DNA from: Myxococcales bacterium
GTDB taxonomy: Bacteria; Myxococcota; Myxococcia; Myxococcales; JAKAPL01
Direction: 5' to 3'
Assembly: GCA_021807105.1 (NCBI GenBank)
Contig: JAKAPL010000026.1
Coordinates: 1 to 49,021 of the forward strand
Length of the DNA: 49,021 nucleotides
The notes below the pieces were generated by a model that was not told the origin of the DNA, made no database searches, and saw only the letters and a list, made by a program, of their open reading frames with translations. The translations under genes and the position numbers were made by a program. This document shows positions 37,432 to 46,361 of this stretch, in pieces (the first letter of the stretch is position 1; every line of letters starts with the position of its first letter).

Positions 37432-38193
37432 GTGAGCGAAGCGCTGAAGATCGAGATCCTGACGCTGTTCCCTGGAATGGTGCGCCCGTCGCTGGGGGAG
37501 AGCATCCTGGGGAAGGCGCGCGAGCGGGGGCTCGTGGAGATCGAGGTCACCGATATCCGTTCGTTTGCGACCGGACCTCACCGGGTCACCGACGACGCGC
37601 CCTACGGTGGGGGCGCGGGGATGGTCCTCAAGCCGGAGCCGCTCGTCGCGGCGATCGAGGCGGCGCGTGCCCGTCTCCCGGGGGCCCTCGTCCTGTTGCT
37701 CTCGCCGCAGGGCCGGCGGTTTCAGCAGAGCGTCGCGGACGAGCTGGCGGCGAGCGGGTCGTTCATCCTGGTCTGCGGTCGTTACGAGGGCGTGGACGAG
37801 CGGGTGGTGGAGTTCGTCGACGGCGAGCTGTCGCTGGGAGACTTCATCCTGTCGGGCGGCGAGATCGCCGCGCTCGCGGTCGTCGACGCGGTGGCTCGCC
37901 TGTGGCCGGGCGTCCTGGGCAACGACGCCTCGGCGCAGGAGGAGAGCTTCGCCGAGGGGCTGCTCGAGCATCCGCAGTATACGCGGCCGCCGGAGTTCCG
38001 GGGCCGGCGGGTGCCCGCGGTGCTCCTCTCCGGCGACCACGCGGCCATCGCTCGGTGGCGACGCGAGCAGGCGCTCGAACGGACGGCCCATCGCCGGCCG
38101 GATCTCGCCGCGCACCGAGCGTTCGCGGCGGGAGAGAGACGGGTGGATTTGGCGGCCGCGGCAGTCCCGGCGGCGCAAGGAGGCGAACGATGA
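37432..38193 (+). CDS. trmD: tRNA (guanine-N1)-methyltransferase
   Basis: 253 aa. SPOUT methyltransferase making m1G37. Motifs: [27 protein letters not shown], the knotted SAM site ([33 protein letters not shown]) and the C-terminal helical domain. GTG 37432, 9 bp after the rimM stop; the stop overlaps rplS (ATGA). Confidence 0.97.
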   Translation: MSEALKIEILTLFPGMVRPSLGESILGKARERGLVEIEVTDIRSFATGPHRVTDDAPYGGGAGMVLKPEPLVAAIEAARARLPGALVLLLSPQGRRFQQSVADELAASGSFILVCGRYEGVDERVVEFVDGELSLGDFILSGGEIAALAVVDAVARLWPGVLGNDASAQEESFAEGLLEHPQYTRPPEFRGRRVPAVLLSGDHAAIARWRREQALERTAHRRPDLAAHRAFAAGERRVDLAAAAVPAAQGGER

Positions 38194-38597
38194 GGCACGA
38201 AGCGTTGGAGTTCATCGAAGGGCGGCAGCTCCGGAAGGACGTTCCTCAGTTCAGGGCAGGGGACACCGTCCGGGTCCACACGAAGATTCGCGAGGGCGAC
38301 AAGGAGCGGGTGCAGATCTTCGAGGGCGTCGTCCTGCGGCGGCGCCAGGGCTACAACCGCGCGACGTTCACGGTGCGGAAGATCAGCTACGGCGTCGGCG
38401 TCGAACGGATCTTCCCGACCCACAGCCCGCGGATCGATCACATCGAGGTCGTCGCCCAGGGGAAGGTGCGCCGCGGGCGCCTGTACTACCTCCGGCGCCT
38501 CCAGGGACGCGCCGCCCGGATCGAGCGGGAAGAGCCGGGAGCCGCTGAGGCCACGGGCCAGGCGCCGGGCGAGGCCGAACCCGCGAAGCCCGAGTGA
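38190..38597 (+). CDS. rplS: 50S ribosomal protein L19
   Basis: 135 aa. The core of ~115 residues is typical ([48 protein letters not shown]), with a short acidic Ala/Glu/Pro tail. ATG overlaps the trmD stop by 4 bp with AAGGAGG upstream. Confidence 0.97.
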   Translation: MRHEALEFIEGRQLRKDVPQFRAGDTVRVHTKIREGDKERVQIFEGVVLRRRQGYNRATFTVRKISYGVGVERIFPTHSPRIDHIEVVAQGKVRRGRLYYLRRLQGRAARIEREEPGAAEATGQAPGEAEPAKPE

Positions 38598-40420
38598 TCC
38601 TTCGCGAGCTGGCGGTGCGGGGCATGCCGGGCCTCGCCGCCGGCCGCTGGGCGTTCGCGCCGGGGCTCAACGCCGTATCGGGCAGCGCGGCTGCGACGGG
38701 GGGATTCGTGCAGGCTCTGCTGTCGCTGCTCTTCCAGGGCGACGGATGGGCGGCCGGCGGACGCGCCGGGTTGACGTTCGCCGGCCGCGACGGAGGAACC
38801 TACAGCCTCATCGCCGCCGCAGGCTCTCCACCGGAGCTGCGCCGGCTCGACGGCGCGACGGGGCGCTTCGAACCGCTCGCGGCCGGCGACGGTCTCTCGC
38901 GCCCGCTGGCCCTCGCCGGCTTGCCGGAACGCGGGGTCTTCGATTCGCTCTTCCTGTTCGCCGATCCCTCCGTGCCCCGCTCGGATCCGCCGGCGCCGCC
39001 CGCGGCCGGCGGCGGGCGCATCGAGAGTCGGCTCGACGAGCTGGCGGGGGGCGTGGCCGGGACGGCGCAGCGATCGCCGGCCGACTTGCGGCAGCGGTTG
39101 GCGGAGGCCGAGGCCGAGCTGCCGGCGGCTCTCGCGGCGGAGGAGAGCCAGGCGCGGCTCGACGATCTCCAGCAGAAGCTCGCCCCCGCGGAGGAGGCGT
39201 TCCAGGGCATCCAGCGGCTCCGCGCCGAGCTGGCGCAGATCGACGGGGAGCTCTCCCGGCTTCCGGAGATCGGACCGGAGATCGCCGCGCAGATCGAGCG
39301 GCTCCCGCAGCTCGCCCACAAGCGGGACGAGGCCCTCCGCCGGATCGCGGACGAGCGGCGGGAGCTCGAGGAGAATGCCCGGCGCGTTCGCCGGCCCATC
39401 GGGCGGCTCACCCAGGACCGCCTCTTTCTCTCCGGGCTCCTCGGCGGGATTGGGGCGGTTGTCCTCGCCGCCGCCCTCACGGGCCGCTTCCCGATCTGGC
39501 GATACGCGGCGCTGCTCGACATCCCCGGCTTCGGCCTCGCGGCCCTGCGCGCGTCCGTCTGGTTGTCCGCGGCGGGGCGCGAGCGGGCCTGGGAGCGGAA
39601 GCGGGCGCTCCTGCGGGAGGGGGAGGCGAGGGCCAGGCAGGCGTTCGATGGCGACGTGGGGCAGGCGGCGGCGCTGATGAAGGCGCTCGGGCTCGCGACC
39701 TCGGCGGAGCTCGCGGAGCGGGTGACCGCGCGCAACGAGCTCCTCGCGCGCCGGGTCGGGACGGAGGCCGCGCTCTTGGCCGCGGAGCAGGACGCCGCGT
39801 TCCAGGCGGCGGCCTCGCAGCGAGCCGCGCTCCGGCGACAGGTGGCGGATGAGGAGGCGAAGCTCGCCGAGGCTCCTCCGCGATCGGCCGGGGAGCTCCA
39901 GCACGAGATCTCCGAGCTGCGGGCGGAGATCGCCCGGCAGGGCGCCGTCGCGGCCGGCCGCGCCTTCGCCGAGGGGCCGTTCGCGACCGACGCGGCGGCC
40001 GAGCTGTTTCGCCGCGCCGCGGAAGGGTTCGGCGTCGTGCTGGCGGAGCTGGTGGCGGCGGTTCGCGATCGCGGTGGCCGGTACGTCGAGGCGCTCACCG
40101 GGGGGCGCCTGGGGGCCCCGGAGCTCTTGCCGGATGGCACCCTCGCGCTCTCCAGCGCCGGAGCGCCGGCGGCCTTCGCGCGGCTCGAAGGGTCGGATCG
40201 GGCCGCTTGCCTCCTCGGCCTGCGGCTCGCGCTCGCCGAACGGTGGCTGGCCAGCCGGAGGATGTTCCTGGTCATCGACGAGCGGGCGACGTTCCCGGAC
40301 GAAGCCCGCCGCCGGCTCGTGGCCCGCATGGCGCATGGCCTCGCGGCGACCGCGCAGGTCTTCTGGCTCGGCGAGGCCGCGGCGTCGCTCGCCAGCCGTA
40401 CGGTCGCGCTTGGCTCGTGA
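38594..40420 (+). CDS. Degenerate SMC/YhaN-like coiled-coil membrane protein
   Basis: 608 aa. The N-terminus has the fold of SMC/RecN-like ATPases ([20 protein letters not shown]) but the Walker A GKST is missing, replaced by SAAATGG. Two Glu/Arg/Ala-rich coiled-coil arms (~150-270 and ~330-440) flank two hydrophobic segments (~277-298 and ~303-328), so the hinge region is membrane-anchored, as in YhaN-type proteins. The C-terminus keeps a Walker B-like [22 protein letters not shown] 38594 overlaps the rplS stop. It sits where rnhB is often found between rplS and yraN. Possibly a pseudo-ATPase with a structural role; function unknown. Confidence 0.72.
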   Translation: MILRELAVRGMPGLAAGRWAFAPGLNAVSGSAAATGGFVQALLSLLFQGDGWAAGGRAGLTFAGRDGGTYSLIAAAGSPPELRRLDGATGRFEPLAAGDGLSRPLALAGLPERGVFDSLFLFADPSVPRSDPPAPPAAGGGRIESRLDELAGGVAGTAQRSPADLRQRLAEAEAELPAALAAEESQARLDDLQQKLAPAEEAFQGIQRLRAELAQIDGELSRLPEIGPEIAAQIERLPQLAHKRDEALRRIADERRELEENARRVRRPIGRLTQDRLFLSGLLGGIGAVVLAAALTGRFPIWRYAALLDIPGFGLAALRASVWLSAAGRERAWERKRALLREGEARARQAFDGDVGQAAALMKALGLATSAELAERVTARNELLARRVGTEAALLAAEQDAAFQAAASQRAALRRQVADEEAKLAEAPPRSAGELQHEISELRAEIARQGAVAAGRAFAEGPFATDAAAELFRRAAEGFGVVLAELVAAVRDRGGRYVEALTGGRLGAPELLPDGTLALSSAGAPAAFARLEGSDRAACLLGLRLALAERWLASRRMFLVIDERATFPDEARRRLVARMAHGLAATAQVFWLGEAAASLASRTVALGS

Positions 40421-40778
40421 CGGGCGGCGTCAGCTCGGACGGGCGGGCGAGGATGCCGCGGCGGCGGACCTCGCGCGGCGGGGATTCACCATCGTCGCCC
40501 GGAACGAGGCCTGCCGTCACGGCGAGATCGACATCGTCGCCCTCGGCGAGGGGTGCCTCTGTTTCGTCGAGGTGCGCACCCGCGGGCGGCCGGGCATCCT
40601 GCCGGCGGAGACGGTCGACTCCCGCAAGCAACGGCGCATCGTCGCGGCGGCGCGCGCCTGGCTCCTCGCGCACCCTGCCGACCGCCCCATCCGCTTCGAC
40701 GTGGCGAGCGTCGTCCGCGGGCCCGGCGGGCGCCTCACGGTCGAACTCTTGCGCAACGCCTTCGACGCGGGGGAGTGA
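40410..40778 (+). CDS. yraN: UPF0102 family protein YraN
   Basis: 122 aa. Endonuclease-like fold family: RRQLGRAGEDAAAADLARRG, NEACRHGEIDIVALGEGCLC, FVEVRTR (the E-x-R/K active-site-like strand). Function in cells is unresolved; members usually lie next to rnhB or rsmI. Start TTG 40410 overlaps the end of the preceding gene by 11 bp and begins the family-typical N-terminus. Confidence 0.93.
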   Translation: MARDGRRQLGRAGEDAAAADLARRGFTIVARNEACRHGEIDIVALGEGCLCFVEVRTRGRPGILPAETVDSRKQRRIVAAARAWLLAHPADRPIRFDVASVVRGPGGRLTVELLRNAFDAGE

Positions 40779-40779
40779 G

Positions 40780-41610
40780 GTGCCGGGGATCCTCTGGCTC
40801 GTCGCGACGCCCATCGGGAACCTCGGCGACCTGACGCTGCGGGCCATCGAGGTCCTGCGGTCCGTGGATGCGGTGATCTGCGAGGACACGCGCCGAACGC
40901 GGGTGCTCCTCTCCGCTCACGGCGTGGGGGCGCGCCTCCTCTCGCTGCCGGCGTTCGACGAGCGGGCCCGGGCCGAACCGCTCGTCGCCCGGCTCGAGCG
41001 GGGCGAGACGCTCGCCCTCTGCACCGACGCGGGGAGCCCCGCGCTCAGCGACCCCGGGCAGGCACTCGTCGAGTTGGCCGTCTCGCGCGGGATCCGGGTC
41101 ACCGCCGCGCCGGGTCCCAGCGCGGCGGTCGTCGCGCTGGAGCTGTCCGGATTGCCGGCGGACCGCTTCTTCTTCGCCGGCTTCCTCCCCCGCAAGGGGG
41201 GGGCGCGGCGCGAGGCGCTGGCGGTCCTCGCCTCGCTCCCCGCGACGATCGTCCTCTTCGAGTCGCCGAGACGCCTCGCGGCGACGCTCGCCGACCTGCG
41301 GGCAGCCCTCGGCGACCGGCGGGCGGCCGTCTGCCGCGAGCTCACGAAGCGGTACGAGGAGGTCGTCCGCGGGACGCTCGGGGATCTCCTCGTCCGCTTC
41401 ACCGGCGAAGTCCCGGGCGAGATCGCCGTCGTCGTGGCCGGGGCCGCTCCCGCCCGCTCCGAGGCCGCGGAGCCGCTGGACGACGCGATCGGCAGGCTGG
41501 CCGCCCAGGGATTGCGAACGCGCGAGATCGCCCGCGTCCTCGCCTCCGAGCGGGGGCTGCCCGCCCGCGAGGTCTACGCGCGCGCCCTCGACCTCGCGTC
41601 TAGAAAGTGA
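40780..41610 (+). CDS. rsmI: 16S rRNA (cytidine1402-2'-O)-methyltransferase
   Basis: 276 aa. Tetrapyrrole-methylase fold: LVATPIGNLGDLTLRAIEVL, CEDTRRTRVLL, CTDAGSPALSDPG, PGPSAAVVALELSGL, FESPRRLAATL, CRELTKRYEEVVRG are diagnostic. GTG 40780 directly follows the yraN stop. The C-terminal RsmI domain ends REVYARALDLASRK. The 3' end overlaps the convergent barrel gene by 11 bp. Confidence 0.96.
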   Translation: MPGILWLVATPIGNLGDLTLRAIEVLRSVDAVICEDTRRTRVLLSAHGVGARLLSLPAFDERARAEPLVARLERGETLALCTDAGSPALSDPGQALVELAVSRGIRVTAAPGPSAAVVALELSGLPADRFFFAGFLPRKGGARREALAVLASLPATIVLFESPRRLAATLADLRAALGDRRAAVCRELTKRYEEVVRGTLGDLLVRFTGEVPGEIAVVVAGAAPARSEAAEPLDDAIGRLAAQGLRTREIARVLASERGLPAREVYARALDLASRK

Positions 41611-42955
41611 ACATCAACGTCCCCGTGAAGCTCCCGATCAACGAGTTCTGGAGCATGAAGCGGTCGCCGGGGTTGTCGTAGCGGAAGTCGAAGTTCGGGT
41701 TCTGGGCGGGTGAGCGCACCTGGACGTTGCAGCCCGTGCCCGAGCAGCTCCCGGTGCCGCCGCCGAGGTTCTCCATGGTGAGCCAGTGGTCGGTGTCGTG
41801 CGCGAGCATGAAGTTCAGCATCAGCTCGAACCATCGGTTCGCCCGGAAGTAGAGCCCGACCTGCCCTCCGAGCCGCGCGAAGTCCTGCTGGTAGGTGAGC
41901 GCCTGGAGCAGGTCGGACAGCTCGGTATAGGTGCGCGCCTGGCTGTGGTACTCGGTGAGGAAACGGAAGTCGAGGTTGACCTTCTGTTCTTCCTTCGGGT
42001 TCTCGTAGGCGATGATCTCTGAGCCGAACCAGAAACCGCCCAGGTAGACGGGGGTCGCCTGCGTCTGCGCCTGGGTCCAGGGGCCCGAGTAGCAGTTGAT
42101 GCGCGCCTCGCCGCCGCTGTTCGGGTAGGGGTTGTCGCAGTTGTCGTACACGCCGCCCGCGCTGCGCGGGATGTCTCCGTAAAGCTCGATGTACGGGTCG
42201 AAGATGCCGCGCCGCTTCGAGAGGGCGGTCCAGGGTTGGAAGTGGTGGAACTTGTCGCCGATCGCGGAGATCTGTCCCGGCGCCCCCGGGCCGTAGCTGA
42301 CCACGGTCGGGTCCATGGGCGCGGCGCTCGGGGCGGCGTAATCGAACGCGATGACCCAGGTCGGGTCCGTCGGGTCGTCGTCCTCGGAGGTCACCGCCCA
42401 GGCCGCACCGATGCCGATGTTGCCGACGACGAAGCCGCCGCGGTCGCTCACGATCGGCAGGGTGTTCGCTCCGTTGGCCGCCGGCGTGACGAGCGGCTCC
42501 GGCGGCACACCGTTCGAACAGACGCCGCCGGCGAGGACCGGCCCTTCGGGACATACGGACGGCGTCTTGTCCACGCTGATGTTCGCTTCGTTGGAGACGC
42601 TCGAGTAGTTCCACGTCTGCCGGTCGTCGATGACGATCGGCACGTTCAGGTGCAGCTCCAGATTGTGCCAGATGCCCACGGCCGCCCGCAGCGGGAGGAC
42701 CATGCTCGTCCGCTGATAGGACATCTCGGTCGCGAGGTAGAGGCCGCCCCCGCTCTTGTTGGGCTGCCCCGGCGGGCTCGGGTGGATGGTCTCCCGGCTG
42801 ATGGTCGCGCTCTCGTCGGTGCCGACGAAGCTGGTGAAGAAGTCGATCTCCACCGGCCACTCGTCGGTGCCCGCGGTGGCGACGTGCGTCACCTGCGCGG
42901 CGAGCGCGGCGGACGAAGACCCGAGCACGGCCAGGGCTGCGAGACGGCGAAGCAC
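41600..42955 (-). CDS. Outer-membrane beta-barrel protein
   Basis: 451 aa. Signal peptide ends SSAALA (~20). The mature protein has many amphipathic beta-strands, Asp/Asn/Gly-rich loops, Cys pairs in predicted loops (CPEGPVLAGGVC, CDNPYPNSGG ... NCYSG, CSGTGC) and a C-terminal Phe (GSFTGTLMFTF), the outer-membrane insertion signal. It does not clearly match a named porin family. Convergent with rsmI (11-bp overlap); its promoter must lie in 42956-43316. Function unknown. Confidence 0.8.
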   Translation of the reverse strand: MLRRLAALAVLGSSSAALAAQVTHVATAGTDEWPVEIDFFTSFVGTDESATISRETIHPSPPGQPNKSGGGLYLATEMSYQRTSMVLPLRAAVGIWHNLELHLNVPIVIDDRQTWNYSSVSNEANISVDKTPSVCPEGPVLAGGVCSNGVPPEPLVTPAANGANTLPIVSDRGGFVVGNIGIGAAWAVTSEDDDPTDPTWVIAFDYAAPSAAPMDPTVVSYGPGAPGQISAIGDKFHHFQPWTALSKRRGIFDPYIELYGDIPRSAGGVYDNCDNPYPNSGGEARINCYSGPWTQAQTQATPVYLGGFWFGSEIIAYENPKEEQKVNLDFRFLTEYHSQARTYTELSDLLQALTYQQDFARLGGQVGLYFRANRWFELMLNFMLAHDTDHWLTMENLGGGTGSCSGTGCNVQVRSPAQNPNFDFRYDNPGDRFMLQNSLIGSFTGTLMFTF

Positions 42956-43316
42956 GGCCCCTTCCGAAAGCGAGGAAACGCCGAGAAGAAAACGACCAAG
43001 AACTACCAGGCGAGGGAGCGACCGTCAAGGGCGATTCGCGATGATTCGTGATGATCCCACGGAGCGAGGTCTGACAAGCGCGAAGCTCTCAACGTTCGGT
43101 GGGCAGAGATGGGCTGTCGGACGATCGGGACCACGGAGCGGTCGTCCGTCGCTACAGACTCGCGAGGCGCCGGGGGCGCGCCGCTTCCTGGTCTCCCCGG
43201 GGCGCGAAGGGGGGAACGTCGGGTGGCGAGCCTACGACATGACCTGGGTCAAGTGTTCGACTGGAAGGATCGGCTAGCATGCGACGTTCCCTGGCCCATC
43301 CTTGGGAGGGTGTATC
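42956..43316. other. Divergent intergenic region
   Basis: 361 bp between the barrel gene (minus) and the B12-radical SAM gene (plus). I see no credible gene, no long inverted repeat and no promoter near consensus. GC drops near 42970-43060 (GAAGAAAACGACCAAGAACT), which may mark the promoter region of the barrel gene. GGGAGGG (43304-43310) is the Shine-Dalgarno of the plus-strand gene. Confidence 0.45.
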
Positions 43317-44954
43317 GTGCGCGTTCTGCTGGTCTGGCCCCATTTCGAGAGCTTCTCCTTCTGGAACTTCGAGAAGGTTTGCGAGATCGTCGGCGTCAAG
43401 TACATGACGCCCCCCCTGGGCCTGCTCACCGTGGCCGCCCTGCTGCCCAGGAACTGGGACCTTCGCGTCGTGGACGAGAACGTGCGGATGCTCAGCGACG
43501 ACGACTTCAAGGGCGTGGATCTGGTGATCGTCAGCTCCAAGATCGTCCACCGGCTGCGGGCCGTCGAGGTGATCAAGATGGCCCGCTCCCGCGGGCTGCC
43601 CGTCGCGGTCGGCGGTCCCGACCCGACGCTGACCCCCCAGCCCTACGTCGACGCCGGCGTCAACTATCTGTGCCGAGGGGAAGGGGAGCTGACGGTCCCG
43701 AGGTTGCTCGAGGACCTCGCGAAGGGCGTCCAGCAGGCGACCTACAACGCCCACGCGGAGCTCGCCGACATCACGAAGACGCCGCCGCCGCGCTTCGATC
43801 TCATCGACCACCGGGACTACCTGTACGTCGGCATCCAGTACTCGCGCGGTTGCCCGTACCACTGCGAGTTCTGCAACGTCATCGACATCTTCCACAACAA
43901 GTTCCGGACCAAGACCCTCGAGCAGATCCTCGCGGAGTTCGACCTCGTCTATTCGCTCGGCTACCGGGGCCAGCTCGACTTCTTCGACGACAACATCGCG
44001 GGCGACATGAAGGCGGTCAAGCCGTTCCTGCGCGGCATCGCCGCCTGGATGAAGGACCACCACTACCCGTTCACGCTCTCGACCTCGGTCACCCTGAACA
44101 TCGCGAAGGATCCCGAGCTGCTCGATCTCATGCGCGAGGCGCGCTTCCGGTTCCTGCTCGTCGGCATCGAGAGCCCGGACCCGAACGCGCTGGCCGCCGC
44201 GCAGAAGCCGCAGAACACAGGCTTCTCGATCCCGGAGGCCTGCGACGCGATCTACCGGCGGGCCGGCTGCACCATCCACTCCGGCTTCCTGCTCGGCCTC
44301 GACGGCGAGGCGGGCGACATCGCCGACCAGATGTGCGAGACGATCGACGCCTGCTCGATCCCGTGGGTCATGGGGGGGGTCGTCTTCCCGCTCCCCGGCA
44401 CCCAGCTCGCCCTCCGCCTCGAGCGCGAGGGGCGCCTGTTCGAGATGGCCAAGGGCGACCGGATCCTCGAGATCGCCCGCGATCAGATCTCGGCGGGGAT
44501 TCAGTTCCGCACCCAGCGGCCGCCCGCCGACGTGCTGCGCGACCTCGTCCGGCTGACGCGCCACGCCTTCGATCCCGAGAAGTACATGGCCCGCTGCGGC
44601 GAGGTCGCGAGCAAGCTCGGGACGATCCCGGTCCTCTTCCCCGGCCTCCGGCTGTTCCTGCGAAACCTGCGGACCCTCTTCCGCCTCATGGTGCGGATGA
44701 CCCGGTCGAAGCGGACTCGCGGTCCGTTCTGGAAGGCGTTCTGGAAGGTCGTCACCAAGAACTCGGCCGGGATGGAGGCGTTCGCGACCCTCTCGGTTCT
44801 CTACCTCCACTTCGACGCCATGCTGCCGTTCGTCTACGAGCAGCTCGCGGCGCAGCAGGCCGAGCTCGAGCGGCTCGGAGAGGAGGCCTGGCTGGAGAAG
44901 AAGCTCGGGGCGGACGCGCGCAAGCCGATCCTCGCGATCGCCGCCGGACGCTAG
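43317..44954 (+). CDS. B12-binding-domain radical SAM enzyme
   Basis: 545 aa. N-terminal cobalamin-binding-like Rossmann domain ~1-145 (PPLGLLTVAALLP, VAVGGPDPTLTP), radical SAM core ~165-400 with the 4Fe-4S triad C179, C183, C186 (RGCPYHCEFCNVIDIFHNKF), and a C-terminal helical domain resembling the DUF4070 region of hopanoid methylase HpnP-like enzymes. Class-B enzymes of this kind usually methylate unactivated carbons. GTG 43317 is chosen for the Shine-Dalgarno 6 bp upstream and because family proteins start MRVLLVWP. It precedes a second radical SAM gene by 51 bp; the pair probably forms an operon. Substrate unknown; lipid modification is a guess from context. Confidence 0.88.
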   Translation: MRVLLVWPHFESFSFWNFEKVCEIVGVKYMTPPLGLLTVAALLPRNWDLRVVDENVRMLSDDDFKGVDLVIVSSKIVHRLRAVEVIKMARSRGLPVAVGGPDPTLTPQPYVDAGVNYLCRGEGELTVPRLLEDLAKGVQQATYNAHAELADITKTPPPRFDLIDHRDYLYVGIQYSRGCPYHCEFCNVIDIFHNKFRTKTLEQILAEFDLVYSLGYRGQLDFFDDNIAGDMKAVKPFLRGIAAWMKDHHYPFTLSTSVTLNIAKDPELLDLMREARFRFLLVGIESPDPNALAAAQKPQNTGFSIPEACDAIYRRAGCTIHSGFLLGLDGEAGDIADQMCETIDACSIPWVMGGVVFPLPGTQLALRLEREGRLFEMAKGDRILEIARDQISAGIQFRTQRPPADVLRDLVRLTRHAFDPEKYMARCGEVASKLGTIPVLFPGLRLFLRNLRTLFRLMVRMTRSKRTRGPFWKAFWKVVTKNSAGMEAFATLSVLYLHFDAMLPFVYEQLAAQQAELERLGEEAWLEKKLGADARKPILAIAAGR

Positions 44955-45005
44955 CTCCGGGCCCCACTTGCCCCCACCCCTCGTCCCATCGTAAGGAGAT
45001 CGGCC

Positions 45006-46286
45006 ATGCAAGCGACCCCAAGACCCTGGAAGGATTCCCTCGACCACCGGGCCCTCTACCGGCTCCCGTGGACCCTGTCGGACAACGTCATCGCCTGGCT
45101 CGAGCCCACCTGGGAGTGCAACCTGTCCTGTGAAGGCTGCTACCGGGCGAACGTCGCCCAGCACAAGTCGCTCGACGAGGTCCGGCACGAGATGGAGGTC
45201 TTCGAGAAGGCGCGGACCTTCGACAGCGTCTCGATCGCCGGCGGCGATCCGCTGCTCCATCCGCAGATCGTGGACATCGTCCGGCTGGTCGCCGAGCGCG
45301 GCCACAAGCCCATCCTGAACACCAACGGCCTCGCCCTCACCGACGACAAGCTCATCGAGGAGCTCAAGCGCGCGGGCCTCGCCGGCTTCACCTTCCACAT
45401 CGACAGCAAGCAGAACCGCCCCGGCTGGAAGAAGAAGGACGAGGTCGCGCTCAACGAGCTGCGCCTCTCCTTCGCCGAACGGATCGCCCGGATCGGCGGC
45501 CTCGTCTGCTCGTTCAACTCGACGGTCTACGAGGATACGCTGGAGCAGGTCCCGGACCTCGTCCAGTTCGCGCAGGACCACATCGACGTCGTCAACATCA
45601 TGGTCTTCATCACCCTGCGCGGGGCGTTGCTCGACGGCGAATTCGACTACTTCCACGGGGGCAAGAAGATCGACGCCGAGCCGCTCAAGTATGCGGTCGA
45701 CGAGCCGCGCCAGCGGATGGACATCAGCTCGCGGGAGGTGGTGGCGAAGATCCGGGAGCGCTTCCCGGACTTCTCCCCCGCGGCCTATCTCGGCGGCACG
45801 GAGAAGCCGGACTCCCTCAAGTGGCTGCTCACCGGTCGCGTCGGGACGCCGGGGAAGATCTTCGGTTACGCGGGTCCCCGGGTCATCGAGCTGGGGCAGA
45901 CCGGCCACCACGCGATGTTCGGCACGTACATGGGCTACCTCTCCCCGTCGCTGATCCACGGGGGCAAGCTCATGTTCGCCCTCTCGCCGTTCGACGCCGG
46001 CATCCGCGCCGCCGCCGGCGCCTGGGCGCGTCACGTCGCCCGCAACCCCCTCCGGGCGCGCGACGCCGTCCACTTCCAGTCGATCATGGTCATCCAGCCG
46101 ATCGACCTCCTCCCCGATGGCCGCCAGAACATGTGCGACGGCTGCCCGGACATCACCGTCCACGACGGCCAGCTCGTCTGGTCCTGCCGCCTCGACGAGT
46201 GCCTGCAGTACGGCACCTTCATCCAGACGGTTCCGAAGAAGGCGGCCGAAGAGGTCGTTTCGCTCCGGTCGAAGGCGAGCGCGTAG
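45006..46286 (+). CDS. Radical SAM enzyme with C-terminal Cys cluster (HpnH/SPASM-like)
   Basis: 426 aa. Radical SAM cluster C38, C42, C45 (ECNLSCEGCYR), SAM-binding SIAGGDPLLHP, and C-terminal cysteines C377, C380, C394 and C399 (CDGCPDITVHDG ... WSCRLDEC) spaced like an auxiliary Fe-S cluster site. AAGGAG lies 7 bp before ATG 45006. It shares the GGDPLLH motif style with HpnH, but no other hopanoid genes are visible. Likely co-transcribed with the B12 enzyme; substrate unknown. Confidence 0.87.
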   Translation: MQATPRPWKDSLDHRALYRLPWTLSDNVIAWLEPTWECNLSCEGCYRANVAQHKSLDEVRHEMEVFEKARTFDSVSIAGGDPLLHPQIVDIVRLVAERGHKPILNTNGLALTDDKLIEELKRAGLAGFTFHIDSKQNRPGWKKKDEVALNELRLSFAERIARIGGLVCSFNSTVYEDTLEQVPDLVQFAQDHIDVVNIMVFITLRGALLDGEFDYFHGGKKIDAEPLKYAVDEPRQRMDISSREVVAKIRERFPDFSPAAYLGGTEKPDSLKWLLTGRVGTPGKIFGYAGPRVIELGQTGHHAMFGTYMGYLSPSLIHGGKLMFALSPFDAGIRAAAGAWARHVARNPLRARDAVHFQSIMVIQPIDLLPDGRQNMCDGCPDITVHDGQLVWSCRLDECLQYGTFIQTVPKKAAEEVVSLRSKASA

Positions 46287-46361
46287 CCCGCGCAGGGGTT
46301 CCCCTCGGCCGGCGCGGCGCGCCGCGGTGGACCGCCGGGAGCGCCCTAGACCGGGTCGGGC

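Noticed and set aside
43290..43310. Sigma-54 promoter (TGGCCCATCCTTGGG) before the B12-radical SAM gene
   Set aside because: The -12 GC is GG, and the site overlaps the Shine-Dalgarno region, leaving no room for a leader.
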